Positions 9,078 through 17,454 of a DNA stretch of 64,000 nucleotides are shown one piece after another; positions within the stretch are counted from its first letter, which is position 1, and the number at the start of each line of letters is the position of its first letter. Made by a program: the position numbers and the translations under genes. The DNA comes from Alishewanella tabrizica. GTDB lineage: Bacteria; Pseudomonadota; Gammaproteobacteria; Enterobacterales; Alteromonadaceae. The stretch covers positions 124,001 through 188,000 of the forward strand of contig NZ_BMYR01000004.1 in the NCBI RefSeq assembly GCF_014652375.1, given 5' to 3'. The notes below the pieces were generated by a model. It saw nothing but the letters and a program-made list of their open reading frames with translations, made no database searches and was not told where the DNA came from.

Positions 9078-9099
9078 TTAGCGAACAGCTGTACGCTAA
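9078..9099 (-). promoter_or_regulatory. FabR-type operator of fabA
   Basis: TTAGCG..CGCTAA enclosing AGCGAACAGCTGTACGCT (9080-9097). Its complement AGCGTACAGCTGTTCGCT fits the FabR consensus AGCGTACAnnTGTTCGCT. FabR represses fabA/fabB according to membrane unsaturation. The position just upstream of the start supports the call; fabR itself is not in the window. Confidence 0.78.
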
Positions 9100-9239
9100 A
9101 CAAGTCCGATTTGTCTAAGTTTTAAAAAAAGTTTCCCCTACACTTCGCGTAAACGGGTCAAACCGATACCGACGTCGTGTGGATAACTGGTTAAACTGGC
9201 CGGGCAGGTACCTAAGTTGCATGGATAAATGGTGATGGG

Positions 9240-9497
9240 ATGAGTAGCGAAAAGAATAAGGCGTTAACGAATGCTGAGAAACAGCGACGTTATAGAGAAA
9301 AGCAAAAAGGATCGGGTAAGAAGGAGCTTCGTGGTTACCTCACCCCAGAGGCCTTGTTATGTTATGACGAAATCGTTCAAAAAACCCAATGGAATGACAG
9401 TACGTTGTTAAGTAATGCGATTCGCTTGATGTACGCTGCGCATAAACTGGGGCAAGTAGGTATTTTAAATAGTTGGTTGAACGAACATAAACGCTGA
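9240..9497 (+). CDS. Small basic protein of unknown function
   Basis: An 85-residue protein. The first 30 residues are highly basic (AEKQRRYREKQK), followed by a predicted helical part with LTPEALLCYDEI and AIRLMYAAHKLG. The layout, a basic tail then two helices, recalls small ribbon-helix-helix regulators or plasmid-type proteins, but I do not recognise the family. The ribosome site before ATG is weak. It lies between fabA and the pterin-synthase-like gene, with 71 bp to the latter. Confidence 0.5.
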   Translation: MSSEKNKALTNAEKQRRYREKQKGSGKKELRGYLTPEALLCYDEIVQKTQWNDSTLLSNAIRLMYAAHKLGQVGILNSWLNEHKR

Positions 9498-9568
9498 GAG
9501 ATGACGTCAGGCAGCTGGAAAGGTATACTAGTAGGCCATTCGCTTAGCGTTTAATTCAGGAAGGCGTC

Positions 9569-10429
9569 ATGATTTTATTTGTTCGAGATCTTACCGTAAT
9601 CGACTTTTCGTATTTGCATCATCAACGCGGTATGTTGGGAGAGAGCTTTATTGTCGATGTTGAATTAGAGGGAGAGCTTGACGATACCGCCATGGTGTTT
9701 GATTTTGGTAAAGTAAAAAAAGTGATCAAGCACGCCATTGATCAGTTGGTTGATCACAAGCTGGCTATCCCTGCGCAGTGCAGCCGCTTAACGCACTCAA
9801 CAGCTGATTCTATACAACGGGTTCGATACGACAGTGAACGTGGCACCCTGCAATTAGCCTGTCCGGCAGAAGCATTTGCTTTTATTCCGGATACCAATGT
9901 GAACGAACAAAGTCTCACGCGCTTTTTAGAGCAGCAAATTAAACCGTTATTACCTGATAATGTGGCCGCTTTACGTTTAACGCTGCGACCTGAAGCTATA
10001 AGTGGGTTTTATTATCATTACAGCCATGGCTTAAAAAAGCATGATGGTAATTGCCAGCGCATTGCGCACGGGCATCGCTCAACCATTCAAATTTATGCTG
10101 ATGGCATGGTAGCGCCGCGGTTAAATAAAAGTTGGAGCGAGCGTTGGCAAGATATCTATTTAGGTACCGAAAGTGATTTGGTTACCGCGACGCAATTGCA
10201 ATATTTAACGCCCTTGGCAGACGATCTTAGTTTTCGCTATCAAGCGGCGCAAGGATGGTTTGAATTAACCCTTCCTGCAACACATTGTGAGTTGGTTCCC
10301 TGCGATACAACAGTAGAATGCTTGGCCGATTATATTGCTGATCAATTAAAAGCAGCAGATCCTCTTAAACAGATTAAGGTAATTGCATATGAAGGTGTGG
10401 GTAAAGGCGCTATTGCTATGCGTCAGTAG
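9569..10429 (+). CDS. Two-domain 6-pyruvoyl/6-carboxy-tetrahydropterin synthase-fold protein
   Basis: A 286-residue protein made of two tunnelling-fold halves; ordinary QueD/PTPS is about 120-140 residues. The N-half has GESFIVDVELEGELDD, MVFDFGKVKKVIK and DHKL, matching PTPS beta strands and DFG motif, but the usual zinc HGH is absent (MLGESF instead). The C-half has YSHGLKKHDGNCQRIAHGHRS, restoring His and HGH zinc ligands and a catalytic-type Cys. QueD makes 6-carboxytetrahydropterin for queuosine; PTPS makes biopterin precursors. The fused form probably does related chemistry. An AGGAAGG site precedes the ATG. The 3' end overlaps the M23 gene by 41 bp. Confidence 0.75.
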   Translation: MILFVRDLTVIDFSYLHHQRGMLGESFIVDVELEGELDDTAMVFDFGKVKKVIKHAIDQLVDHKLAIPAQCSRLTHSTADSIQRVRYDSERGTLQLACPAEAFAFIPDTNVNEQSLTRFLEQQIKPLLPDNVAALRLTLRPEAISGFYYHYSHGLKKHDGNCQRIAHGHRSTIQIYADGMVAPRLNKSWSERWQDIYLGTESDLVTATQLQYLTPLADDLSFRYQAAQGWFELTLPATHCELVPCDTTVECLADYIADQLKAADPLKQIKVIAYEGVGKGAIAMRQ

Positions 10430-11219
10430 TTTTGCCCTGTCAGCGAATGATGTTCTGTTAGAAGGGACGTTAACACAGGGCAGTTTAATTCGTGCTCAGG
10501 CGCCAGCAGGCGCCGAAGTATGGTTTAACGATACTGCCGTTAAAGTAAGTTCTGAGGGGCATTTTGTATTTGGTATTGGCCGAGATGCGGCCTTGAAACA
10601 CCGCTTAACGGTAAAGTATGCGGGTAAAACCCAGGTGTTTCCGCTCGAGTTTAGCGCGCGGGAGTATGCCATTCAGCGCATTACTGGGGTAGAACAAAAA
10701 TACGTTGAGCCACCAAAAGACGTGACTGCCCGCATTGCCCGTGATAATAAACGGGTACGAGAGGTGCGAACCGTACTCAGTGATAAGCTGGCTATTTTTG
10801 CCGAACCAAAACGCCCAGCACCAGGACGTATCAGTGGGGTTTATGGCAGCCAGCGTTTTTTTAATGGGCAACCCCGTAATCCTCACTTTGGTATTGATAT
10901 TGCTGCGCCAGTAGGCACGGCCGTTGTCGCGCCGTGGGAAGGTAAGGTGCTAATGGCAGAAGATTTATATTTTTCTGGCCTTACCATGATAATTGATCAT
11001 GGTTTTGGCGTAACCTCAACCTTTATGCATTTAAATCGGTTTACGGTTGGTGTGGGCGAACGTGTGACACAAGGACAACACATCGCTGATGTTGGGGCCA
11101 CTGGGCGAGTAACGGGCCCCCATTTAGATTGGCGGATAAACTGGCAACAAGAACGTTTAGATCCACAATTATTGTTGCCTGAGTTTACTCCCGTTCAACG
11201 GCTGCGATTAGCCCTTTAA
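10389..11219 (+). CDS. Secreted M23-family peptidase
   Basis: A 276-residue protein with signal peptide (MKVWVKALLLCVSSFALSA). The C-terminal half is an M23/LytM domain with HFGIDIAAPVGT (zinc His and Asp) and FMHLNRF. The final motif is GPHLDWRINW, where most M23 enzymes have HxH. I recall this His-x-Asp form in gammaproteobacterial members, so it may be a natural variant. Such enzymes cut peptidoglycan cross-links in the periplasm. An upstream in-frame TTG at 10383 exists, but ATG 10389 starts the signal peptide. It overlaps the previous gene by 41 bp and converges by 12 bp with the M61 gene. Confidence 0.85.
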   Translation: MKVWVKALLLCVSSFALSANDVLLEGTLTQGSLIRAQAPAGAEVWFNDTAVKVSSEGHFVFGIGRDAALKHRLTVKYAGKTQVFPLEFSAREYAIQRITGVEQKYVEPPKDVTARIARDNKRVREVRTVLSDKLAIFAEPKRPAPGRISGVYGSQRFFNGQPRNPHFGIDIAAPVGTAVVAPWEGKVLMAEDLYFSGLTMIIDHGFGVTSTFMHLNRFTVGVGERVTQGQHIADVGATGRVTGPHLDWRINWQQERLDPQLLLPEFTPVQRLRLAL

Positions 11220-13070
11220 CCAATTGTTGAGCTTCTCTGGCTCGCTGATGGTTAACATGGCGACTATTTTTGCGGCTTGGCGTAGCGGTAACGATAGAGT
11301 AAGTAAACGATCTTTGCGAAATATCACCAACGAGTGCTCTGACCCCAGAGGCAAGCGTCGTAATAGCTGTGGCAGGCTATGTTCGGTAATTTTAACGCCT
11401 GCTACTGCCAATAATTGATCGCCGCTCATCAGCGATGCCTGCTGCGCGGCCGAGCCCTGATACACTTGATGGACAAATACGCCATTCGGTTTATACGTTA
11501 GCGTGCATCCTAAATTAGCACTCGTGACACCCTCATATTGGCCCGAAAGATCATCCATGGTGTTTGGGCTTCGCCACTGTAAATCTAAGCCTAAATAGAT
11601 CAAGCTATTTGCCAATGGTAATGGTTGGGCGCAATCTATCCATTGTTTCAATTGATCAGCCAAATGCGGTAATTGCCAACGTTGTAGCAGGGTAAAGATA
11701 CTCGATTCTGTAGTACCCTCATAACGGTAGTGTTGATACAGCTCACGACACAATTCGGCTAAACTGCGCCCGTGCACGCGTAACTCAGCTTCCAGTAATA
11801 AAGCGACTAAGGCGCCTTTCGCATAATAACTGACCACACTGTTTACGGCATTTTCATCTTGTAGATAAAACTTTGTCCACGCGGTAAAACTGCTGTCGCT
11901 GAGGCTTTGCACCCGCTCTGATGGGTTACGCGTGACGCGAGAGATAAGCTTTTCAAGTGACGTAAGATACTGTTTTTCATCAATTAAGCCAGATTTCACC
12001 AAGGCTAAATCGTCAAAGTAAGAGGTAAAGCCTTCGTACATCCATAATTGACGACTGTATTGCTCTTTTTCTAATTGATAAGGGATAAAACAGGCGGGTT
12101 TTAGCCGTTTTACCCACCAGGTATGAAAATATTCGTGGCTAAATAATCCCAATAAATTTTGATAGGCGTCGGCCTGTTTTGGCTGGTGCGCAATAGGTAA
12201 GTCACTGCGATTACATAGCAGCAAGGTACTAAATTCATGCTCAAGGCCACCATAACCTTGCTCTGTTACCCACAGTAAAAACCAATATTGGTGCAAATCA
12301 TCTGGTAACGATCCAAATACATCACGCTGTGCTTGGCAGAGTGTCGCAACGTCGTTTACTAAGCGTTGTTCATCAAAGATCGTGTTTCCTGTTACTAGTA
12401 CGTAGTGCGGCACATCATCCAGGGTAAAGTGTTGTAGCGAGAAAATCCCAGCCACAATGGGGCTATCAATAAGATGTGCATAGTTTTTCGCCTCAAACGT
12501 GCCAAATTGAGTCAGGCTGGCAACGTTGGATTGGGCAAGGTTTTTTATAATGCCCTTTGCAGTATGCATTTCAGCGCGCTCTACAGCACCCTGTTGAGGG
12601 TTTTCAGACGTTCCATTATCGGATAAGCGCGGTAACGCGGTACCGACTCGCCAGTTTTCGGTTACGCGTTGCTGTGGTTTGGCGAAATAAAACTGTTGTG
12701 GGCATTCGGTTAACGCAGAGACGGCTAAACACAAACAGGCAGGATTGAGTATGGCGACCTCATCATCAATATAAGCGGCTCTAACCGAGAGATCATTGGC
12801 ATAAAGATGGTACTCCACCGTGACAACGCTATCACGACAACGAAGCTCCCAGCGCTGCTTATCACGTTGCTGCAGGGGTAACTCACCTGTGTGATCATAA
12901 GCCCGAATGTGCAGAATGTGCCGCGCAAAATTACGAATCATGTAGCTGCCGGGGATCCAGCTGGGCAAGCTAAGTTCGTGTACCGGATTTTGCGGGGTAA
13001 AAGTTAAAGTCATGGCCAAAGTATGAGTACTGAGATCGGCGACTTGCAATTGATAATGCACGCAGGGCAT
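11208..13070 (-). CDS. M61-family glycyl aminopeptidase-like metallopeptidase with PDZ domain
   Basis: A 620-residue protein without a clear signal peptide. The N-terminal part (about 1-170) is the M61 beta domain with LPSWIPGSYMIRNFARH. The zinc motif HEYFH lies at 312-316 in SHEYFHTWWVKRLKP, and the downstream GFTSYFDDL supplies the third ligand Glu region. A PDZ domain follows near 500-590 (SAAQQASLMSGDQLLAV). The family removes N-terminal Gly or Ala from peptides. The gene is monocistronic and its 3' end overlaps the M23 gene on the other strand. Confidence 0.9.
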   Translation of the reverse strand: MPCVHYQLQVADLSTHTLAMTLTFTPQNPVHELSLPSWIPGSYMIRNFARHILHIRAYDHTGELPLQQRDKQRWELRCRDSVVTVEYHLYANDLSVRAAYIDDEVAILNPACLCLAVSALTECPQQFYFAKPQQRVTENWRVGTALPRLSDNGTSENPQQGAVERAEMHTAKGIIKNLAQSNVASLTQFGTFEAKNYAHLIDSPIVAGIFSLQHFTLDDVPHYVLVTGNTIFDEQRLVNDVATLCQAQRDVFGSLPDDLHQYWFLLWVTEQGYGGLEHEFSTLLLCNRSDLPIAHQPKQADAYQNLLGLFSHEYFHTWWVKRLKPACFIPYQLEKEQYSRQLWMYEGFTSYFDDLALVKSGLIDEKQYLTSLEKLISRVTRNPSERVQSLSDSSFTAWTKFYLQDENAVNSVVSYYAKGALVALLLEAELRVHGRSLAELCRELYQHYRYEGTTESSIFTLLQRWQLPHLADQLKQWIDCAQPLPLANSLIYLGLDLQWRSPNTMDDLSGQYEGVTSANLGCTLTYKPNGVFVHQVYQGSAAQQASLMSGDQLLAVAGVKITEHSLPQLLRRLPLGSEHSLVIFRKDRLLTLSLPLRQAAKIVAMLTISEPEKLNNWLKG

Positions 13071-13156
13071 AAAATCTCTCCATCAATCGTATCAACGTTA
13101 CGCTAAGGTTGCGGTTAACGTATAATAACGGTTGATTTAGTGATTAGGGTAAAAAG

Positions 13157-13567
13157 ATGTCAAACGAAGCAGTAATTAGTAAGCGCATTGAATATGCAGT
13201 AACCCGTGTAACCAAAACTGTATTCCCAGGAAGAACCAATCATCACAATACGTTATTTGGTGGTGAAGCTTTAGCTTGGATGGATGAAGCCGCTTTTATT
13301 GCAGCAACGCGTTTTTGCCGTAAGCCGCTGGTAACGGTGTGTTCTGATCGTGTAGATTTTAAAGAGTCTATTCAGGCCGGTACCATTTTAGAATTGGTAG
13401 CCAGAGTGTCTCATGTTGGCCGCACGAGCATTAAAGTACAAGTGGATATTTTTGTTGAAAATATGTACGACGATAATCAACATAAGGCAATATCAGGTAG
13501 TTTTACCTTTGTTGCCTTAGATGAGCAGCGTAAACCTACCCCCGTGTTAGATGCGACGCTTGTGTAA
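13157..13567 (+). CDS. Acyl-CoA thioesterase, hotdog fold (YciA/BACH type)
   Basis: A 136-residue single hotdog-domain protein. NTLFGGEALAWMDEAA (about residues 31-46) holds the family Asn and Asp catalytic region; SDRVDFKESIQAG and VSHVGRTSIKV follow. It hydrolyses acyl-CoA to free acid and CoA in the cytoplasm; chain preference cannot be read. ATG 13157 has a weak AGGGTAAAAAG upstream site. It is divergent from the M61 gene. Confidence 0.88.
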   Translation: MSNEAVISKRIEYAVTRVTKTVFPGRTNHHNTLFGGEALAWMDEAAFIAATRFCRKPLVTVCSDRVDFKESIQAGTILELVARVSHVGRTSIKVQVDIFVENMYDDNQHKAISGSFTFVALDEQRKPTPVLDATLV

Positions 13568-13632
13568 CTGGCCCGACCTTGTTATTTTTAGCGGCATGCC
13601 ATCACCCTATATTCTAAGAGGTCGATATCCTT

Positions 13633-14100
13633 ATGAAAACTGCCCAGCAATGGTTTAACGAATACGCCGTTAGTCATCAACATCCCACCAATAAACTGAT
13701 CCATTGGTTGGCGGTACCTACCATTTATGCCACGGTGATTGGTTTGCTGTGGCAAATACCTATGCCGATTGCCAGCTTAGCCGAGCAGGGTATCAATTGG
13801 GCATTATTGTTGTTGATGCCAGCCTTATTGTTTTATTTTTTATTGGCATTTAGCCTCGGGCTAGGCATGACCATTTTTTCGGCCGCGGTAGTCACGCTGA
13901 TTCGTATGCTAGAGCAACAAAGCGTGATCGACATTTGGCAACTTTCGCTGTTAGTCTTTATCGTGATGTGGGTGCTACAATTTGTTGGCCATAAAATCGA
14001 AGGCAAAAAACCGTCATTTTTTCAAGACTTAGCCTTTTTGCTAATTGGTCCAGCCTGGTTATTAGGCTTTGTGCTGAAACGATTACATATTCGCTATTAA
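13633..14100 (+). CDS. Mpo1/DUF962-like membrane protein
   Basis: A 155-residue protein with about four hydrophobic segments. HQHPTNKLIHWLAVP near the N-terminus and GHKIEGKKPSFFQD near the C-terminus are the conserved His/Asn/Lys and His/Glu motifs of the YGL010w/Mpo1 family. In yeast Mpo1 is an Fe(II)-dependent dioxygenase of 2-hydroxy fatty acids; the bacterial role is inferred. AGAGGTCGATATCC precedes the ATG. It follows the thioesterase by 65 bp, so co-transcription is possible. Confidence 0.85.
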   Translation: MKTAQQWFNEYAVSHQHPTNKLIHWLAVPTIYATVIGLLWQIPMPIASLAEQGINWALLLLMPALLFYFLLAFSLGLGMTIFSAAVVTLIRMLEQQSVIDIWQLSLLVFIVMWVLQFVGHKIEGKKPSFFQDLAFLLIGPAWLLGFVLKRLHIRY

Positions 14101-14251
14101 GCAGCGTTCTTGCTTACACAATCCTTCGATAATGTTATGGCTTAATTCCTTACTTGCGATTAATGTCTGGCTAAATACGGCAGGCGGGTAAGGTTTTGGC
14201 CACGTTGAAGGCTATAATGGTGCCATTCGTGTGTGTTAACCGGCGTGAAAT

Positions 14252-15343
14252 TTGAACAAACTCTTTGAAGACAGAAATCGTCAGTTTTGGATCCTGCATA
14301 CGCTAGGTTGGCTTGGTTTTGCTATTGTAAATTACTTAAGCTCATTAATGCTGGATACGCGGGATGCGTTTCTCATTGTGATCAGTTTAGACGCCTATGT
14401 TGGCTGGTTACTCACCATTCCTTTACGCTATTTGTATCGAAAAGTGTGGTTTTGGGATCCGTGGAAAATGATCCTGGTGGTGCTTGGGGTGGCATTGTTT
14501 ATTGCCATGCTGTGGACGGTGATACGCAACTTTAACTATTGGGAGATTTATCGCCACGGTTATCGTCCGTCCGATTGGCTGCTTTACATTAAAGACACGC
14601 CTGCTGCATTTTATGTCATGCTTAGTTGGAGTGGATTGTATTTTGGGATCAAATACTATCAAACCTTACAGTTAGAAAAACAAAAGCTGCTAACGGCGAT
14701 GAATAAAGCGCATGAAGCCCAACTTAAAATGTTGCGCTATCAACTTAACCCACATTTTTTGTTTAATACGCTTAATGCTATTTCAACGCTGGTATTGATT
14801 AATGACAACGACACGGCGAACAAAATGGTAAGCCGGTTGAGTGATTTCTTACGTTATTCGTTATACAAAGATCCCATTAACAAGGTGATGCTTGAACAAG
14901 AAATATATGCTGCACGTTTGTATTTAGAAATTGAAAAAGTGCGCTTTTCTGAACGTTTAACCATTACCATTGATCTTGAGCCTGGCACCGAAAAAGCGCT
15001 GGTACCCAGTTTAATATTGCAACCGCTGATTGAAAACGCTATTAAATATGCCGTGGCCAGTCAGGTTAATGGTGGTGAGATTGCCATTAAAGCCAAAATA
15101 TTTGGTCACGATTTGTTATTAGAGGTGGCCGATAATGGGCCGGGAATGTCGTTGATTGATGGGGCGGTGAAAATCCCAGACAATAGTGATAGTGGTGTGG
15201 GTTTAGTCAATACGCGTGAGCGTTTGGCGGCGTTATACGATAATGATTTTGCCTTAGTACTAACCCATAATGAACCACGGGGCGTAAAGGTGAATATAAG
15301 AATCCCCTTACAATTAGAAAAAACGGAATCCGAGCATGCTTAA
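14252..15343 (+). CDS. LytS/YehU-type sensor histidine kinase
   Basis: A 363-residue membrane kinase. Four hydrophobic segments (about 14-135) precede a short coiled coil and the His_kinase domain QLNPHFLFNTLNAIS, with phospho-acceptor His168. The ATPase part has the N box PLIENAIKYA and G box DNGPGMS. It starts with TTG (NKLFEDRNRQFW is the natural N-terminus); a later ATG would lose the first membrane segments. A TATAAT at about 14213 could be the promoter. It overlaps the response regulator by 8 bp, so the two form one system. The signal is unknown. Confidence 0.9.
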   Translation: MNKLFEDRNRQFWILHTLGWLGFAIVNYLSSLMLDTRDAFLIVISLDAYVGWLLTIPLRYLYRKVWFWDPWKMILVVLGVALFIAMLWTVIRNFNYWEIYRHGYRPSDWLLYIKDTPAAFYVMLSWSGLYFGIKYYQTLQLEKQKLLTAMNKAHEAQLKMLRYQLNPHFLFNTLNAISTLVLINDNDTANKMVSRLSDFLRYSLYKDPINKVMLEQEIYAARLYLEIEKVRFSERLTITIDLEPGTEKALVPSLILQPLIENAIKYAVASQVNGGEIAIKAKIFGHDLLLEVADNGPGMSLIDGAVKIPDNSDSGVGLVNTRERLAALYDNDFALVLTHNEPRGVKVNIRIPLQLEKTESEHA

Positions 15344-16154
15344 TGTCATAGTGGTAGACGATGAACCTTTAGCGCGAAAAGGGATGTTGGTCCGGCTAGC
15401 CGCCTTTAGCGAGTTAACCGTTGTTGCAGAATGTAGTAACGGCCCTGATGCTATAAATGCTATTACAGAACTTGCCCCTGATTTGGTTTTTCTCGATGTT
15501 GAAATGCCGGGTATGGATGGCTTTGCGGTGCTAAAGCATTTACAGCAACAAAGCATAAAAATGCCTTATGTGGTTTTTGTTACCGCCTATGATCAATACG
15601 CGTTTAATGCGTTTGAGGTAAATGCGTTAGATTACGTGTTAAAACCCGTTGAGCCGGAGCGGTTAAAAGCGGCAGTTGAAAAAGTCATTACGTACCATGG
15701 TGCTTCGGACAATCAAAAACATAAAGATCAACTTACTGCTGCGGTGGCTCGCTTAACCGGTGATCAGCCTGATATGATCTTAGAGCGTCTTGATAAAGCA
15801 GAGCCTGTTGTTGGCAGTCGTTTTCCGGATGCCATTAGCATCAAAGACAGTGGGGAAATTACCCGAGTGCCCGTGGCCGAAATTGATTGGGTGGATGCGG
15901 CAGGGGATTATATGTGCATTCATACCCGAGACGGTCAAACGCACATTTTACGGCGCACCATGAAAGAATTAGAAAGCGAACTTGATCCACGTTTATTTGT
16001 TCGAGTGCATCGTTCAGCCATTGTCAACGTGCACACCATTGCAAAGTTACAAATGCTAAGTAACGGCGAACACCAATTAGTCTTAACCAATGGCCAATCC
16101 GTTAAAGTCAGCCGGAGTTATAAAGATCGGGTTAAACAAGTCTTTAGCCATTAG
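15336..16154 (+). CDS. LytR/AlgR-type response regulator
   Basis: A 272-residue regulator with an N-terminal receiver domain (acidic Asp8/Asp9, phospho-acceptor Asp54 in VFLDVEMPGMDG, then T and K in FVTAYD and VLKPVE). A C-terminal LytTR DNA-binding domain covers about 165-272 (DWVDAAGDYMCIHT, FVRVHRSAIVN). It binds direct-repeat DNA sites as the partner of the LytS-type kinase, with which it overlaps by 8 bp. The targets are not visible here. A linker of about 45 residues joins the domains. Confidence 0.93.
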   Translation: MLNVIVVDDEPLARKGMLVRLAAFSELTVVAECSNGPDAINAITELAPDLVFLDVEMPGMDGFAVLKHLQQQSIKMPYVVFVTAYDQYAFNAFEVNALDYVLKPVEPERLKAAVEKVITYHGASDNQKHKDQLTAAVARLTGDQPDMILERLDKAEPVVGSRFPDAISIKDSGEITRVPVAEIDWVDAAGDYMCIHTRDGQTHILRRTMKELESELDPRLFVRVHRSAIVNVHTIAKLQMLSNGEHQLVLTNGQSVKVSRSYKDRVKQVFSH

Positions 16155-16159
16155 AATGC

Positions 16160-16180
16160 TAAGGCCTGTTGGCCTTTGTT
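16160..16180 (+). terminator. Weak terminator after the LytR gene
   Basis: AAGGCC, loop TGTT, GGCCTTTGTT. Short stem with a broken T run. Confidence 0.5.
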
Positions 16181-16207
16181 GGTTAGAAACCTGTTCCCCC
16201 TAGTGCG

Positions 16208-17203
16208 CTAGTTGCGGCCAATTTGCTGTTGCCAGCGCACTAAGTAAGGATCAATAGCCTTACTACGATCCCCCGTTTTGGCAAGGGGATACCCTTGTAA
16301 TGTGCCACTAACTTCTCCAGCCATCTGTAAATGTTCACCATTAATCACCAGTTCTACAGCAAAAGCGCCCAATTTTGTCGCCAAAATACGATCAGCACCT
16401 ACTGGGCTGCCTCCGCGTTGAATATGCCCGAGAATACAGGCCCGACATTCAACACCAACGGCGTTAGTTAGTGCCTCGGCCAGTGCGCTGCTACCACCAG
16501 GATAACTGTTTTCTGCTACGACAATAATGTAGCTGGCTTTGCCTCTTAATAACTGAGCATGCTGAATAGGGGTGATGATGTGTTGTAAATTATGCGGGTC
16601 TAAAGGCCCAAATTCTGGACAAATAATTTGTTCAGCGCCACCAGCGATCCCGGCCGCTAAGGCTAAATAGCCACTGTGTCTCCCCATAAGCTCAACAAGA
16701 AAGATACGTTCAAAGGCATCTGCAGTATCACGAATTTTATCAATAGCATCTAGGGCGGTATCTAACGCCGTAGCATAGCCAATGGTCATATCGCTGCCAT
16801 CTACGTCATTGTCGATGGTCCCTGGAACTCCGATTATTTGCCCTTGGTAATGTTCGGCAATCGCTAAGGCGCCTCTGAAGCTGCCATCGCCGCCAACCAC
16901 AATGAGGGCATCAATATTAAGTTCATGTAGGGTGGCGGCGGCATGCCTTGGTCCCTCAACAGTGTGTAACCCCGGACAGCGCGCACTTTTTAATATTGTG
17001 CCACCACGTTGAATAATATTATCAACATGGTGTGTCATTAGGGGCTGATAGTCTTGTTGCAGTAATCCAATAAACCCATGTTTAAAGCCAACAACGTCAA
17101 TCTGGTGATGCGCCGCGGTCAGCACGATAGCGCGAATAGCGGCGTTCATACCAGGTGCATCACCACCTGAGGTGAGAACACCAATACGTTTAACCATAGA
17201 CAT
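16208..17203 (-). CDS. pfkA: ATP-dependent 6-phosphofructokinase
   Basis: PfkA phosphorylates fructose 6-phosphate to the 1,6-bisphosphate in glycolysis. The 331 residues compare with 320 in E. coli. VLTSGGDAPGMNAAIR, VVGGDGSF and PGTIDNDVDGSD are present. Gly in GGDG, not Asp, points to ATP rather than pyrophosphate as donor. ATG 17203 (MSMVKRIG) has AAAGGA upstream; the frame runs on to 17257 without good support. Many Alteromonadales rely on the Entner-Doudoroff route alone, so having pfkA 5 kb from that cluster implies a complete upper glycolysis too. No HexR box was seen in front. Confidence 0.93.
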   Translation of the reverse strand: MSMVKRIGVLTSGGDAPGMNAAIRAIVLTAAHHQIDVVGFKHGFIGLLQQDYQPLMTHHVDNIIQRGGTILKSARCPGLHTVEGPRHAAATLHELNIDALIVVGGDGSFRGALAIAEHYQGQIIGVPGTIDNDVDGSDMTIGYATALDTALDAIDKIRDTADAFERIFLVELMGRHSGYLALAAGIAGGAEQIICPEFGPLDPHNLQHIITPIQHAQLLRGKASYIIVVAENSYPGGSSALAEALTNAVGVECRACILGHIQRGGSPVGADRILATKLGAFAVELVINGEHLQMAGEVSGTLQGYPLAKTGDRSKAIDPYLVRWQQQIGRN

Positions 17204-17454
17204 GATAGTGTGTTCCTTTAATATGTAAGTGCTTTGTGCATTCGCTGTAGCTGGCAAGGGCGTGCTGCCTAACCTATTGCTTCATCTATCGTTTCGCTTG
17301 CCTGCGCTGTAGGGATAATCAAGTATAGTGATAAAACGCCGAAAAACTTTGATTTAACGCAATTTTAAAGAAAAGCCGCGACAGTTAGTCTGCTTTTAAG
17401 CGACAATAAGCCTCTGACATTTTGTCAGTTGTATGGTTTAGGAAAAGTCATTGC

